Source: Dama dama (Eukaryota; Chordata; Mammalia; Artiodactyla; Cervidae). From it: DNA of 64,000 nt. The position numbers and the translations under genes were made by a program. The DNA lies in the NCBI RefSeq assembly GCF_033118175.1, contig NC_083697.1, positions 24,402,001-24,466,000 of the forward strand, in the 5' to 3' direction. Shown piece after piece: positions 11,336 to 22,548 of the stretch. Below the pieces are notes generated by a model. That model made no database searches. It worked only from the letters and a program-made list of their open reading frames with translations, and had not been told where the DNA came from. The first letter of the stretch is position 1; every line of letters starts with the position of its first letter.

Positions 11336-13543
11336 ACAGTTCAGTCGCTCAGTCGTGTCCAACTCTTTGCGACCCTATGGACCACAGCACGCCAGGCCTC
11401 CCTGTCCATCACCCACTCCTGGAGTTTACTCAAACTCGTTCATTGAGTCGGTGAAGCCATCCAACCATCTCATCCTCTGTCATCCTCTTCTCCTCCTGCC
11501 CTCAATCTTTCCCAGCATCAGGGTCTTTTCAAGTGAGTCAGATCTTTGCATCAGGTGGCCAAAGTATTAATGTTTCAGCTTCATTATCAGTCCCTCCAAT
11601 GAATGCCCAGGACTGATCTCCTTTAGGATGGACTGGTTGGATCTCCTTGCAGTCCAAGGGACTCTCAAGAGTCTTCTCCAACACCACGGTTCAAAAGCAT
11701 CAATTCTTCTGTGCTCAGCTTTCTTTAAAGTCCCAACTCTCACATCCATACATGACTACTGGAAAAACCATAGCCTTGACTAGGCAGACCTTTGTTGGCA
11801 AAGTAATGTCTCTGCTTTTTAATATGCATTCTAGGTTGATCATAACTTTCCTTCCAAGGAGTAAGCGTCTTTTAATTTCATGGCTGCAATCACCATCTGC
11901 AGTGATTTTGGAGCCCCCCAAAATAAAGTCTGTAACTGTTTCCACTGTTTCTGCATCTAATTGCCATGAAGTGATGGGACCAGATGCCATGATCTTAGTT
12001 TTCTGAATGTTGAGCTTTAAGCCAACTTTTTCACTCTCCTCTTTTGCTTTCATCAAGAGGTTCTTTAGTTCTTCACTTTCTGCCATAAGGGTGGTGTCAT
12101 CTGCATATCTGAGGTTATTGATATGTCTCCCAGCACTCTTGATCTGGCTTGTGCTTCATCCAGCCCAGTGTTTCTCATGATGTACTCTGCATATAAGTTC
12201 AATAAGCAGGATGACAATTTACAGCCTTGATATACTTCTTTCCCTATTTGGAACCAGTCTGTTGTTCCATGTCTAGTTCTAACTGTTGCTTCCTGACCTG
12301 CATATAGATTTCTCAAGAGGCAGGTCAGGTGGTCTGGTATTCCCATCTCTTGAAGAATTTTCCACAGTTTATTGTGATCCACACAGTCAAAGGCTTTGGC
12401 ATAGTCAATAAAGCAGAAGTAGATGTTTTGCTGGAACTCCCTTGGTTTCTCAGTGAACCAGAGGATGTTGGCAATTTGATCTCTGGTTCCTCTGGCTTTT
12501 CTAAAACCAGCTTGAACATCTGGAAGTCCATGGTTCACGTATTGTTGAAGCCTGGCTTGGAGAATTTTGAGCATCACTTTGCTAGCATGTGAGATGAGTG
12601 TAATTGTGCAGTAGTTTGAGCATTCTTTGGCATTGCCTTTCTTTGGGATTGGAATGAAAATGGGCCTTTTCCAGTCCTGTGACCACTGCTGAGTTTTCCA
12701 AATTTGCTGGCATATTGAGTGCAGCACTTTCACACCATCATCTTTTAGGATTTGTGATAGCTCAACTGGAATTCCATCACCTCCACTAGCTTTGTTCATA
12801 GTGATGCTTCCTCAGGATCACTTGATTTCACATTCCAGGATGTCTGGCTCTAGGTAAGTGATCACACCATCGTGATTATCTGGGTCATGAAGATCTTTTT
12901 TGTCTGGTTCTTCTATATATTCCTACCACCTCTTCTTAATATCTTCTGCTTCTGTTAGGTCCATACCATTTCTGTCCTTTATTTTGCCCATCTTTGTATG
13001 AAATGTTCCCTTAGTATCTGATTTTCTTGAAGAGATCTCTAGTCTTTCCCATTCTATTGTTTTCCTCTATTTCTTTGCACTGATCACTGATGAAGGCTTT
13101 CTTATCTCTCCTTGTTATTCTTTGGAACTCTGCATTCAGATGAGTATATCTTTCCTTTTCTCCTTTGTTTTTCACTTCTCTTCTTTTCACAGCTATTTGT
13201 AAGGCCTCCTTAGACAGCCATTTTGCTTTTTTGCATTTCTTTTTCTTGGGGATCCCTGTCTCATGTACAATGAAACGAACCTCCCTCCATAGTTCATCAG
13301 GCACTCTGTCTATCAGATCTTGTCCCTTAAATCTATTTCTCTCTTCCACTGTATAATCATAAAGGATTTGATTTAGGTCATACCTGCTTGGTTGAGTGGT
13401 TTTCCCTACTTTCTTCAATTTAAGTCTGTATTTGGCAATAAAGAGTTCATGATCTGAGCCACAGTCAGCTCCCAGTCTTGTTTTTGCTGACTCTATAGAG
13501 CTTCCCCATCTTTGGCTGCAAAGAATATAATCAATCTGATTTT
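11336..13543 (-). mobile_element. BovB (RTE-clade) LINE, 5'-truncated, inactive
   Basis: The longest BovB copy here, about 2.2 kb. Going 5' to 3' on the minus strand: a linker region after the endonuclease (open frame 13418-13011), then the reverse-transcriptase domain (12799-12065; FIDYAKAFDCVDH visible) and the C-terminal cysteine/tryptophan-rich part (12086-11715, 11749-11567). The YADD catalytic box is present as DNA near 12090-12100 but out of frame with the upstream RT, so at least one frameshift breaks it. GGTAGAT flanks both sides (11319-11325 and 13544-13550), a likely target-site duplication. Confidence 0.93.
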
Positions 13544-13550
13544 GGTAGAT

Positions 13551-14030
13551 GATAGATAACTATTTTCTAATGGAGTCAGGGAGCAAATGAGACTTTTATG
13601 TTTATAAAAAGGGGCATGGATTAAACATCATATTGTGATGATTCAAGAACTATTCTAATTCTAAAGTGTTTACATTGTAACTATTCTGTGTATGAAGATA
13701 AGTAATTTAGGTTGCTATATGTCACTGATTTTTGGTTTGTTAGTTGCACAATATCTTAATCTATGATGGATGGCAGGGAGAACCATTACAGGATTTGCAT
13801 AGATCAATCTTATTTGAGAACTGATTATAATTTGAATTGTGAATACTCCCCTTTTAGCACTATTGAATAGCAAAACTTAATTCTTACTTGTATTGCTTAC
13901 ATTGTGGAAGTAAGTTATGTAGAGCCAAAAAACATTAGCTGCAAAAATGTACTTGGGGAGGAAATTCTGAAACAAATGCTGATTGTTTTCAATGACAGTT
14001 GCTGATGGTGAGTTGTTGTTGTTCTCCCAT
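13551..14030. other. PAPSS1 intron, nothing recognised
   Basis: No named repeat or exon. Confidence 0.4.
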
Positions 14031-14470
14031 CCTTTTGATTTGATTTGATTTACAATATTGTGTTAGTTTCGGGTGTCCAGCTTCAGATTCTCTTCCGTTA
14101 TAGGTTATTACCAGATAATGAATATAGTAACAATACAGAATATGCTGCACTGCTCTACAGTAAATCCTTGTTTATTTTATATACAGTCATGTGTGTCTGT
14201 TAATCCCATAGTCCTAGTTTATTCCCCTCTCCCCTTTCCCCCTGGTAACCATAACTTTGTTTTCTATGTCTGTGAGTCTCTTTCTGTTTTCTAAGTAAGT
14301 TCATTTGTACCAATATTTTGAGATATAAGATATGGGTGATATCTTATAAATGTCTTTCTCTGATTTACCTCAGGTAGTATGATAATCTCTGGATACATTC
14401 ATGTTGTAAATGTCAGGATTTCATTCTTTCTTGTGGCTGAGTAGTATTCCATTGCATAAATACACCTGTT
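14031..14470 (-). mobile_element. L1 (L1MA-like) 3' region
   Basis: Reverse L1 3'UTR text: CAATATTGTGTTAGTTTC, TTGTTTATTTTATATACAG, CCTCTCCCCTTTCCCCCTGG and GGCTGAGTAGTATTCCATTG. Confidence 0.75.
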
Positions 14471-14539
14471 GAGCTAAGAAGGCAGAGATTGGGTTTCGGG
14501 GCTGCCGAAGCAACAAGACTTGCAGCACAGAACTAAGGC

Positions 14540-14755
14540 AGGGCTTCCCTGGGGCTCAGTCAGTAAAGAATCTGCCTGCAGTGCGGGAGACCTGCGTTCA
14601 GGCCCTGGGTCAGGAAGATCCCCTGGAGAAGGAAATGGCAACCCACTCCAGTATTTTTGCCTGGAGAATTCCATGGACAGAGGAGCCTGGTGGGCTACAG
14701 TCCATGGGGTCACAAAGGGTCGGACACAACTGAGTGACTAACAATTTCACTTTCA
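14540..14755 (+). mobile_element. Bov-A SINE
   Basis: Forward copy from GGGCTTCCCTGGGGCTCAG to GTCGGACACAACTGAGTGACTAAC. Confidence 0.92.
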
Positions 14756-15729
14756 GGGCAACAGAAGATGTGAGGGTGTTCCCCAGGGTTTCTTGGACTG
14801 CATTTGTGCAGGGCAAGACTCTGAGGCCTGGTATAGAGTGGCTACAGTAAGTTTGAGAGTGGATTGAAGGTACTAGAGGTTATTCACTGTTGAAAGATGA
14901 CATTCCAGCATAGCTAAAGTAGAGAAATCTTGTTAACATCTTAGGTATGCAACTGAGACACCAGAAACACATGCTTTTGGAACATAGGCCACACTGTACA
15001 GAAAGCATGCAGTCAGGAAGTGGGAAATCACACAGAATTGGACAGGGGAGTTTAAAGAATTATTAAACTTTAGTAGAGAAGTAACTAAAAAATGCAGAGT
15101 GAACTCTAAAGGGTACCCTAGGGCTGAGGGAGATTACCAAAGGAAGGGTAGATTTGGAAAAGGGATCCTCTCCCCAAGACTGGGCTTCAGATCTCATTGG
15201 AAAAGGTATGGTTTCATCCCACTGGATGGTGAAGTTGAGTGGACTCTCTGGACCACACTGGTTCACAGATGCCAGATAACAGGAAACTACCTTCTCTCTG
15301 GTTCACAGGCTAGCTGAGGCTAAAGACTGGTGAGCTCAATGGGGGTCAGGGCATTCATTGGGAGCTGGCTTGCTGCCAGATTGGTGCACAGTATGGGATA
15401 CCCATGTTGCAATTAATGCAGGAAGCAACCCTCTGAGGCCCAGTCGAGCACAGCGGGATACATGAGTAAGCAGAAGTCAGGGAGCTGCTGGTGGGAGGCT
15501 TGGAGTGCACTGGAGTTTGCATTAGGAGGACTGTAGTGAGGTGATCACTGGACTCAGGCTAGGGCTTTGAGGTTGTTGAAGGAGTGTGCACTTTGGGCTT
15601 GCTGCTGGACCCCTGTGCCACCAAATAGCCCCATATTCAGGTACCACTACACATCCTTCCTTCTCCAGTGTCCCTCTAATGCCCTCTGCTGATTTAACAT
15701 TGTGCTCGCTGTGAAGGAGAAATGCTTAG
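14756..15729. other. PAPSS1 intron, nothing recognised
   Basis: Unique-looking, moderately GC-rich. It might be the 5' part of the HAL1-like block that follows, but I cannot show it. Confidence 0.35.
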
Positions 15730-16990
15730 TTTTCAATCCATTTTCTCAGCAAATACTAAGGGTGAATTTGGAGTTGAAAGGCAGTAGGTTGGTAATTGGT
15801 CCAAAAAACTGGACTGAACCTGCCCAATAGAGCTTAAAATTGAGCCTCAAAAAGATAAGAAGAGGTGCCAGTAAATTACCTGCCTGCTGGAATCAGGCTC
15901 TTAACATTCTAAAGGAAAACAGCATTATTCAGGCTCCTTAAAACCAATAATTCACAAATTCAGCATACAGCAACAAATTATTGGAAATAGCAAGGAACTG
16001 ATTTATAATCCAGAATAAAAACTTTCACTAGAAGCGTGCCTTTAGATGATGCTGATGTTGGCATTAGCCAATAAGAACATTGAAGCTTCTTAAACAAAAA
16101 TATTGTCTTATGGGTGAGGACTCTCAGAAAAGTGGAAGCTGAAAAAAAATCAAGTGGAAAACCAAGGGCTAAAAAAGTGTAGTATCTGAAACAGAAACAT
16201 TTATTGGATAAACTTAAAAGCTGACTGGAGTTGGCAGAAGAGAAAGGTCAGTGAGTTTAAAAAGTCAGTAGGAATTTTTTGAAAAAGGAAAATAGATGGG
16301 AGAAAAGAAGCAAAGCCTTAGTAGCTTGTGGACAACCTCAAGCCATCTAACATGTGTATAAGTGAAGTTCTGAAAGAAGAGAGAGAGAATGTGGCACAAA
16401 AAGTTTTGGCAAAAAAAGGGTTGAAAGTTTTCTGCCATTGGTGGAAAACATCAGCCTACAAATTCAAGCAGCCCAATAAATATAAGAAAGGATAAATCCA
16501 AAGAAGACCACAATTAGGCACAGAGTAGCCAACCTGCTGAAAATTTATGATAGAGAGGAACCTTAAAAGCAGAGAGTGATGGCTGGCTTCTCAAGAGCGT
16601 TATGAGCTAGAAGCAATGGAGTAGCATTTTTAAGAGAGAAAAAAAAGTAGAAACATGTCTATTAATCTAGAATTCTATAGTCAAGCAAATTTAAAGATGA
16701 AGTGAAGACATTTCAGGTAAGTGGCAGTTGAAAGTTTTATTAATGAGGAAGAAAAGTTTTTCAGGAATCCTCTAGACAACTTCCCAAGAGATTGTTATTT
16801 GCTCAGGTGCCCATGCTGCATTGCTCGGAAAGCAAGGACGTAGCCTTTTCGTCCTTTACGGGGAGGTTTCTGTCATCAAGGAATAGGGAGATCAGGACGA
16901 AGAGAAATCAGTTGTTGTGGAGGCAATGAGCAGTGTTTGCCACATGTGAATTAAATTACTCTTATAATCAGAAAAAAATGACAAAGCTAT
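15730..16990 (+). mobile_element. HAL1 / old L1 ORF1-like element
   Basis: Purine-rich text with long A-runs and words typical of HAL1/L1 ORF1 and the following region: AAAGAAGACCACAATTAGGCACA, CCTTAAAAGCAGAGAG, CTAGAATTCTATAGTCAAGCAAA and AAAGATGAAGTGAAGACATT. All frames are broken by stops. Confidence 0.55.
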
Positions 16991-17334
16991 TTGGTCTTTG
17001 CTGCACAGATGAAAGTAAAGCAGAAAATAATTCATTTGTTGTTAAGTTGGCCATTTACAGATTCTTATAGGGGTTCATAGTAAACTTTCAGGCATATATT
17101 GTAGTCCTTCTTCAGTATGCAGTTTCCTGGTAATCACGCTAGCCAGTGGCATAAAAAGGTAAGGAATGCATCTTGACCTCAGTCTGCCAGATAGACAGAC
17201 AGCTCTTTCTGGGTTTTAACAACCATTTTCTGGGCAGCATGTCATTTTCTTCAGAGAGGAAAGGGATTTTCTTTAGGAATTCTGGTCAGGAAGCAATTAA
17301 TTCAGCTGTGATTGTCAGGAAATACTTCACAGAG

Positions 17335-18212
17335 TGCCGGGAGCCGGCACACGAGATCCCACTGGTGACAAGGTCATGAGGAGAAGACCTGACAAGCAAG
17401 GCAGATCAGGACTTCAGGGATTTCGAAAAGCTGCCCCGGCGCTCACCTTAAAGATGATCTCTGTCTTTCTGATGCTTGCTATATTAGACTACTCCCTAAT
17501 TTCTGTGACACAGGTAGAAGGCCTTCCCCGATCTCTCTCCAAACAGAATCAACTTAGAACTTTAATCAATATGTCCCCCAGACAGTGGGATCCTATAAGA
17601 TTATCCAGGATGAAAGGAGTGTTTCAATTTAGACCCCTTTGCTGGCATTCTAGCCTGCTTGGCAAATGCATACTAATGCACATGACTGCTCACAACACCT
17701 TAATCATAAACAGAATAAAGAAGCTGATCACACAAAAGGCCCTAATAGGCACAGAGCCCTTCGGGGGTGAGGAAGCCCTATTAGAAAACACAGAAATATT
17801 ATTCTAAAAGTGGTTAAAGATTTAGAAAAATAAGAGTTCAGAATTGTTCATTTTAACCAGGAATGCTAAACAGGGGCTGCCTCACCAGAGCTGCAGAGTC
17901 TTTGTGTGGTAAACCTTTTAGATAAATTTAACTGATAATTTCTGCAAAAGGACTGACCTTTGTGTTCATTAAAGAATAGATTACGGAAAACAGCTTTGCA
18001 TTCACCTAGGTCATAAAATGTCAATAGGCTCCATGGCCAGAAGATAATGTACAAGACTCTCACAAAGAAGTATGCAGAAAACACCCTCGTTTCGTGAAGG
18101 ATAAGCTGATGTAATATTAAACTATCTTATCCTTAGAAATGTCCTAACTTAGAATATAAAAGCTGCGGTAAAAAATAAAGATTTGCCAGACTCTGCTGCA
18201 CCCCCAATCTGG

Positions 18213-18247
<35 letters not shown>

Positions 18248-18321
18248 GTCTGTCTCTTTCTCTCGCCGACGCCGTTCATCCTGAGGGTACCCCTGGATCC
18301 TGCCGAGGCTGGACCCCGGCA
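17335..18321 (+). mobile_element. solo LTR of an endogenous betaretrovirus-like (ERVK-type) element
   Basis: A complete 987-bp LTR. It begins TGCCGGG and ends CCCGGCA, perfect 7-bp terminal inverted repeats, and is flanked by the 6-bp duplication ACAGAG (17329-17334 and 18322-18327), the size typical of class II elements. A TATA-like box (GAATATAAAAGC, about 18153) precedes AATAAA (about 18174), then a CT-rich stretch, giving + orientation. No internal viral region remains, so this is a relic of recombination between two LTRs. A 157-codon open frame lies in the U3-like half (see findings). Class assignment rests on duplication size and ends, not on a database match. Confidence 0.85.
18214..18264 (+). 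repeat. (TC)n microsatellite within the LTR
   Basis: About 50 bases of TC changing to TCTG units inside the U5-like part of the LTR. Confidence 0.9.
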
Positions 18322-18339
18322 ACAGAGTAATAGTAATAG

Positions 18340-18570
18340 TGGCAGTAATAACAACTTTTCTTTATTGAAGGCCAGGTAGTATCCTGAGTACTTTCAAAAC
18401 TTCCAACAATCTTATGCATTAAGTGTTATCATTCTCATTTTTATAAATTAGGAAACTGAGGCTTGTATAAGGAAATCGCTTCTTCCGTCAGTGAGGGGCA
18501 AAGCTAGGATTCATATCTAGGATATCCTGATTTGAAAGCCTGTGTTCTTAACCAGATACCAGTAGCCATG
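18340..18570 (-). mobile_element. MIR SINE
   Basis: Reverse MIR: TTGAAGGCCAGGTAGTATCC, TTAGGAAACTGAGGCTTG, GGCAAAGCTAGGATTCA and GTTCTTAACC. Confidence 0.7.
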
Positions 18571-19414
18571 GCTGACTTGCATTCTCTTCGTTAAAACATA
18601 TTACCTGTTCAGTAGGTTATAAGTTGACTCACACTAGGCTTTCTTGGAAGAATGACATTTGATTTGCTTACTCATGGCTGTTAAAAATCATAAAGTTTTC
18701 TCATAAGGGAACCATTCATTAAAATATACATTGAAACCGTTTAGGTCACCTGCAGGAGAAAGCTGACTCCATGTTTGTTGTGTTTATGTTTAATTTACTC
18801 ATATAACTTCTAAAGAAGTCAGAGAAGCAATTAAATTTTCTGACAGTTTTACAAGGCAGAGTTAAAACTGGTCCATGTCACCATCATGCTTTTGAAATAT
18901 ATTCCTGGTTTATTGACCAGTTGGCACTTGAATGATTTAAGCATCCAGACATAAATATATAATGAGCAAAGTAAGTTCACCTAAGTTCAGAAAACTTAGA
19001 TTGCCCTTTTGATTTAACTCCGTAAGCAGTAGCTATTTTTCATGAGCCAGAAAAGATTTTACATTTAAGTGGAGTTGCAGAGTACTTAATTGATGATTTG
19101 ATTCTGACTGACCCCTTGATACAAATTGAGTCTGAACAAGTGGAATTCTTCTGTGTGTCTGCTGTGGAGGGGCAGAGGGAGATGAGCAGATATTTCATGA
19201 AGAGCTGAATCTGGGGTGGATGGAGGAAGAGGTGGTGTATGTGGAGAACAAAGGTCTTCTAGCTTCTTGCTTTGCCATCTGGTGCAAACAGAACTACTGC
19301 AGCTCACTGCAAGCGGACGTAATACTGTGGTGGAAAAAGAGGAAGTTAGAGGGCCTTGGGGGTCCTTTCTCTTTAGCTGGCTCATGAGGAAAGCAAACTA
19401 GGCTAGTGCTCGGG
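18571..19414. other. PAPSS1 intron, nothing recognised
   Basis: No named repeat or exon is seen. Confidence 0.4.
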
Positions 19415-19505
19415 AGGCTTTTTAATGACCCATGTCTGGAAATGGCACACATCACTTTGGCTTTCATTTCTTTGATCAGAACTCAGTTGTAGGGAGACTG
19501 AGAAT
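19415..19505 (-). mobile_element. short fragment of an old LTR/MER-type repeat
   Basis: CATGTCTGGAAATGGCACACATCACTTTGG and GATCAGAACTCAGTTG match the same family as the fuller copy at 53345-53690. Confidence 0.45.
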
Positions 19506-19644
19506 TGTATTAAACTGTGTGTTTAGGAAGAAAGATAGTACAAGGTATCTAGAAACACAAATATATGGAAACCTAAGCAAGCAGAAAACAAATTAAGGCA
19601 ATTATTAACGATAGGAAAAACAGTTGTACAAGGAGAGGAGTAAA

Positions 19645-19790
19645 ATAAAGATGATAACAGCCAACATTTATTGTGTACTTACTCTGTGCCAGGTACTATT
19701 CTAAGTCCTCAGTTTTTTTACATGTTAATTTTATTAAAAATTCTATCCAGTAAATAAGATTGTAATCCCCATTTTACGGATAAGTGGTTA
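19645..19790 (-). mobile_element. MIR SINE
   Basis: Reverse MIR: ATTGTGTACTTACTCTGTGCCAGGTACTATTCTAAG and CCCCATTTTACGGATAAG. Confidence 0.7.
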
Positions 19791-19929
19791 TTTCACCAAA
19801 GTATTGATACCACAGTGTTTATTGAATAAATGGGATAGGGAATGAAGATAGTGGAGTAAGAGCCAAATATCTTCTTTTATAGTAGGAAATAATAATGTGG
19901 AAATAATGCCTCTATTATAATTTTGAACA

Positions 19930-20095
19930 TGACAAATTTGAACTGTGCAGGTCCACTTATATGCAGGTTTTTATCCAGTAAGTATGTACAGTACTACATG
20001 ATTTGTGCTTGATTGAGTCCATGGATGCAGAATCTTGAATACAGTGGGCTGACTCTGGGACTTGAGCATCCACACATACTGAGGGATGACAGTAT
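19930..20095. mobile_element. DNA-transposon fragment (MER2/Tigger-like)
   Basis: GCAGGTCCACTTATATGCAGG, AGTCCATGGATGCAGAATCTTG and GTGGGCTGACTCTGG resemble a common mammalian cut-and-paste transposon end. The exact family is uncertain. Confidence 0.45.
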
Positions 20096-20379
20096 ATAAT
20101 ATCTAAAATTAACAGTCAAGTTACAACTGTATGCACATACTGTTTGAAATATAGATGTCAATATCAGTAGAAACAACTAGAAAAGTTGAAAATCTTCAGG
20201 GTAACCTGTTCAAATACAGGGTTTGGGCTTGCCTTCATATTCTTGCACTTTATGAACTATGTTGATATAAAGTACTTGTTAGAAGAGATGCTATCAAGAG
20301 AGATGAAATGATATGAAGTGGTCATCATTTATACAGCTATTCACATAGAACTGAGATGGTTTTGTAAATTGCTAAATAA

Positions 20380-20560
20380 TGGAGCCATACACTGCGAGGG
20401 AACTAAGACCAAACGTGTGGACCTGGGTTTGTCCTACAGTCTGTTGGCCGAGTCACTTAACCTTTGAGGATTCGCTTCCTTCTTGTTTTAATGAGAATGA
20501 TGCTCTCTTCCAGTTACTCTAACTTCTAGATTGCTATAGTTCTAGGTGTTAGACCAAGTA
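20380..20560 (+). mobile_element. MIR SINE, diverged
   Basis: GGACCTGGGTTTGTCCTACAG, GGCCGAGTCACTTAACCTTTGAGG and a following pyrimidine-rich stretch fit a forward MIR. Confidence 0.5.
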
Positions 20561-20712
20561 ATTTTTGTTTTTAAACAGTAAGTCAGTGTGACGGTATAGG
20601 CTACAGAGCTACCTTTGAAAGTAGCTGGCTGTTAAGTCACAGCCAACAGCTTGTTTTATGCTTCCCAGCTCCATATACATATATACTTGTAGAGTTTTTT
20701 GGAAGGGTGTTT

Positions 20713-20724
20713 CCCCCCCCCCCC
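20713..20724. repeat. short poly(C) tract
   Basis: Twelve C residues in a row, about 150 bases before the PAPSS1 exon acceptor; likely length-variable. Confidence 0.8.
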
Positions 20725-20873
20725 GGCTTCCCAAGATGATGATTTTAATTTGTTGAGATTTCCTACTGATAGATATTGATTATATAAGAAGTGTATGCAT
20801 TTATTATCCACTTCCTACTTCTAAGCGCTGGTCATGAAATCACGGTTATCTAATGTGACCATTTCTATTCTAG

Positions 20874-21103
20874 GTCCAATGGCATTGCAGAGCACGGATG
20901 GTTGCCGGAGCCAACTTCTACATTGTTGGACGAGACCCTGCTGGCATGCCCCATCCAGAAACAGGGAAGGATCTTTATGAGCCGACTCATGGCGCCAAAG
21001 TGCTGACCATGGCCCCGGGCCTGATCACCTTGGAGATCGTTCCCTTTCGAGTTGCCGCTTATAACAAGAAAAAGAAGCGGATGGACTACTATGACTCTGA
21101 GCA
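20874..21103 (+). CDS. PAPSS1: PAPSS1 coding exon (second from last), ATP-sulfurylase domain
   Basis: Continues the sulfurylase domain from about residue 503 to 578. It opens [15 protein letters not shown] and contains the conserved GRDPAG loop (20928-20945), which helps bind the nucleotide, then [12 protein letters not shown] and a lysine-rich stretch (KKKKR). The acceptor is TTCTATTCTAG and the donor GCA|GTAAGC. The exon begins in phase 0, matching the previous exon, and ends with two bases of a His codon that the last exon completes. DLYEPTHG differs from the human DLYEPSHG by one conservative residue as I recall it. The exon is fully open and almost identical to the human protein, so it is under strong constraint. 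The intron before it is about 19.1 kb and repeat-rich. Confidence 0.96.
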
Positions 21104-21419
21104 GTAAGCTTTACATTCTGTGCATAAATCTGGGAAACACCGTGTGTTCTGAGCTGCTCCTAGGGTTTTAATGTATTGCCTCATCTTTACAACAGCTTAA
21201 CAATGGCAGGCTTTGTTGTACCAATTTTAGAGACCGGCAAACCAAAGAAACTAATTTCTCAATACTTTAGAAGTAGAAATAAAAATTGAATCTGGTTTCA
21301 TGGGTCATGATCTTAGGAATTTTGTTGGGAAGTGTTTAAGGCAGTGATGACATTTCTGTCTGCCTTACACAAGTAGTCCAGATTTTGCTAGTAAGCGCAA
21401 GGGACCTATGTAATAAGAG
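21104..21419. other. PAPSS1 intron, nothing recognised
   Basis: Begins with the donor GTAAGC. No repeat or exon is recognised. Confidence 0.4.
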
Positions 21420-21605
21420 AGTTTGACTAATATTTGTGCAGTCGTTGTGTGACAGGCACTGTCCTCATTGCAGTATAGGTATTAAGTTAATACTTGTAAT
21501 TAATGCCCTATACTAATCCTGTGAAGTAGGTGCAGTTATCCCCATCTTGCAGATTAGTAAGATGAGGCATACAAAGTATGAGGCATACAAAGTTCAAATA
21601 TTCTT
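21420..21605 (-). mobile_element. MIR SINE
   Basis: Reverse MIR: GTGTGACAGGCACTGTCCTC, CCTGTGAAGTAGGTGCAGTTATCCCCATCTTGCAG. Confidence 0.65.
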
Positions 21606-22548
21606 GTAATGTCACAGATACAGTGAATTGGCAGCTCACTGGGTATGCTGACCACTAAGAGTGCAACTTCATTCTTCAAAGATCTTAGAAGGAGCAAAAA
21701 TGAACAACTTTTTTGTGCAAATTACTGATAATATTGAACATGTATCTATCTTCTTTTGACTGGCAAAATTTTATTAGTTGCTATGTATAGATAATATCCA
21801 TACAGACATACCTCAAGATAGTGTGGGTTCAGTTCCAAACCACTGAAATTAAAGTGAATAATCCCAATAAAGCAAGTCACATGAAATTTTTTTGTTTCCT
21901 AGTACAGATAAAAGTTATGTTTATATATACTATAGTATGTTAAGCACACAGTAACAGTATTTCTAAAAAGCAATTTACACACCTTAATTTAAAAAACTTT
22001 ATTGATAAAAATGTTAACCATTCTCTGAGCCTTCAGTGAGTTGTGATGTTTTTCCTGGTGGAGGGTCTTGCCTGGATGTTGATGGCTGCTGACTGATTAG
22101 GGTGGTGGTTGCTGAAGGTTGGGCTGTGGTAGTATCTTAAAACAAGACAACAGTGAAGTTTGCCACATCCATTAACTCTTTCACTAATGAGCTCTCTGTA
22201 ATTACACAATGCTGTTTAATAGAGCTTCTTTCAAAATTGGACTCAGTCCTTGCAAACCCTACTGCTGTTGTATCAGCTAAAGTTTATGTAATATTCTAAA
22301 TTCTTTGTTGTCACTTAAAACTCTGTACAGCATCTTACCAGGAGTAGATTCCATCTCAAGTAACCACTTTCTTTGCTTATTAGAAGCAAGTCTTTAGCCA
22401 TTTAAGTTTTATTGTGACATTGAAGCAATTCAGTCAAATCTTCACACTCCACTTCTAATTCTAGTTCTCTTGCTATTTCTACCACATCTGCAGTTCTTTC
22501 CTCCACTGAAGCCTCGAACCCCTCAGGTCACCCATGAGGTTTGGAATT

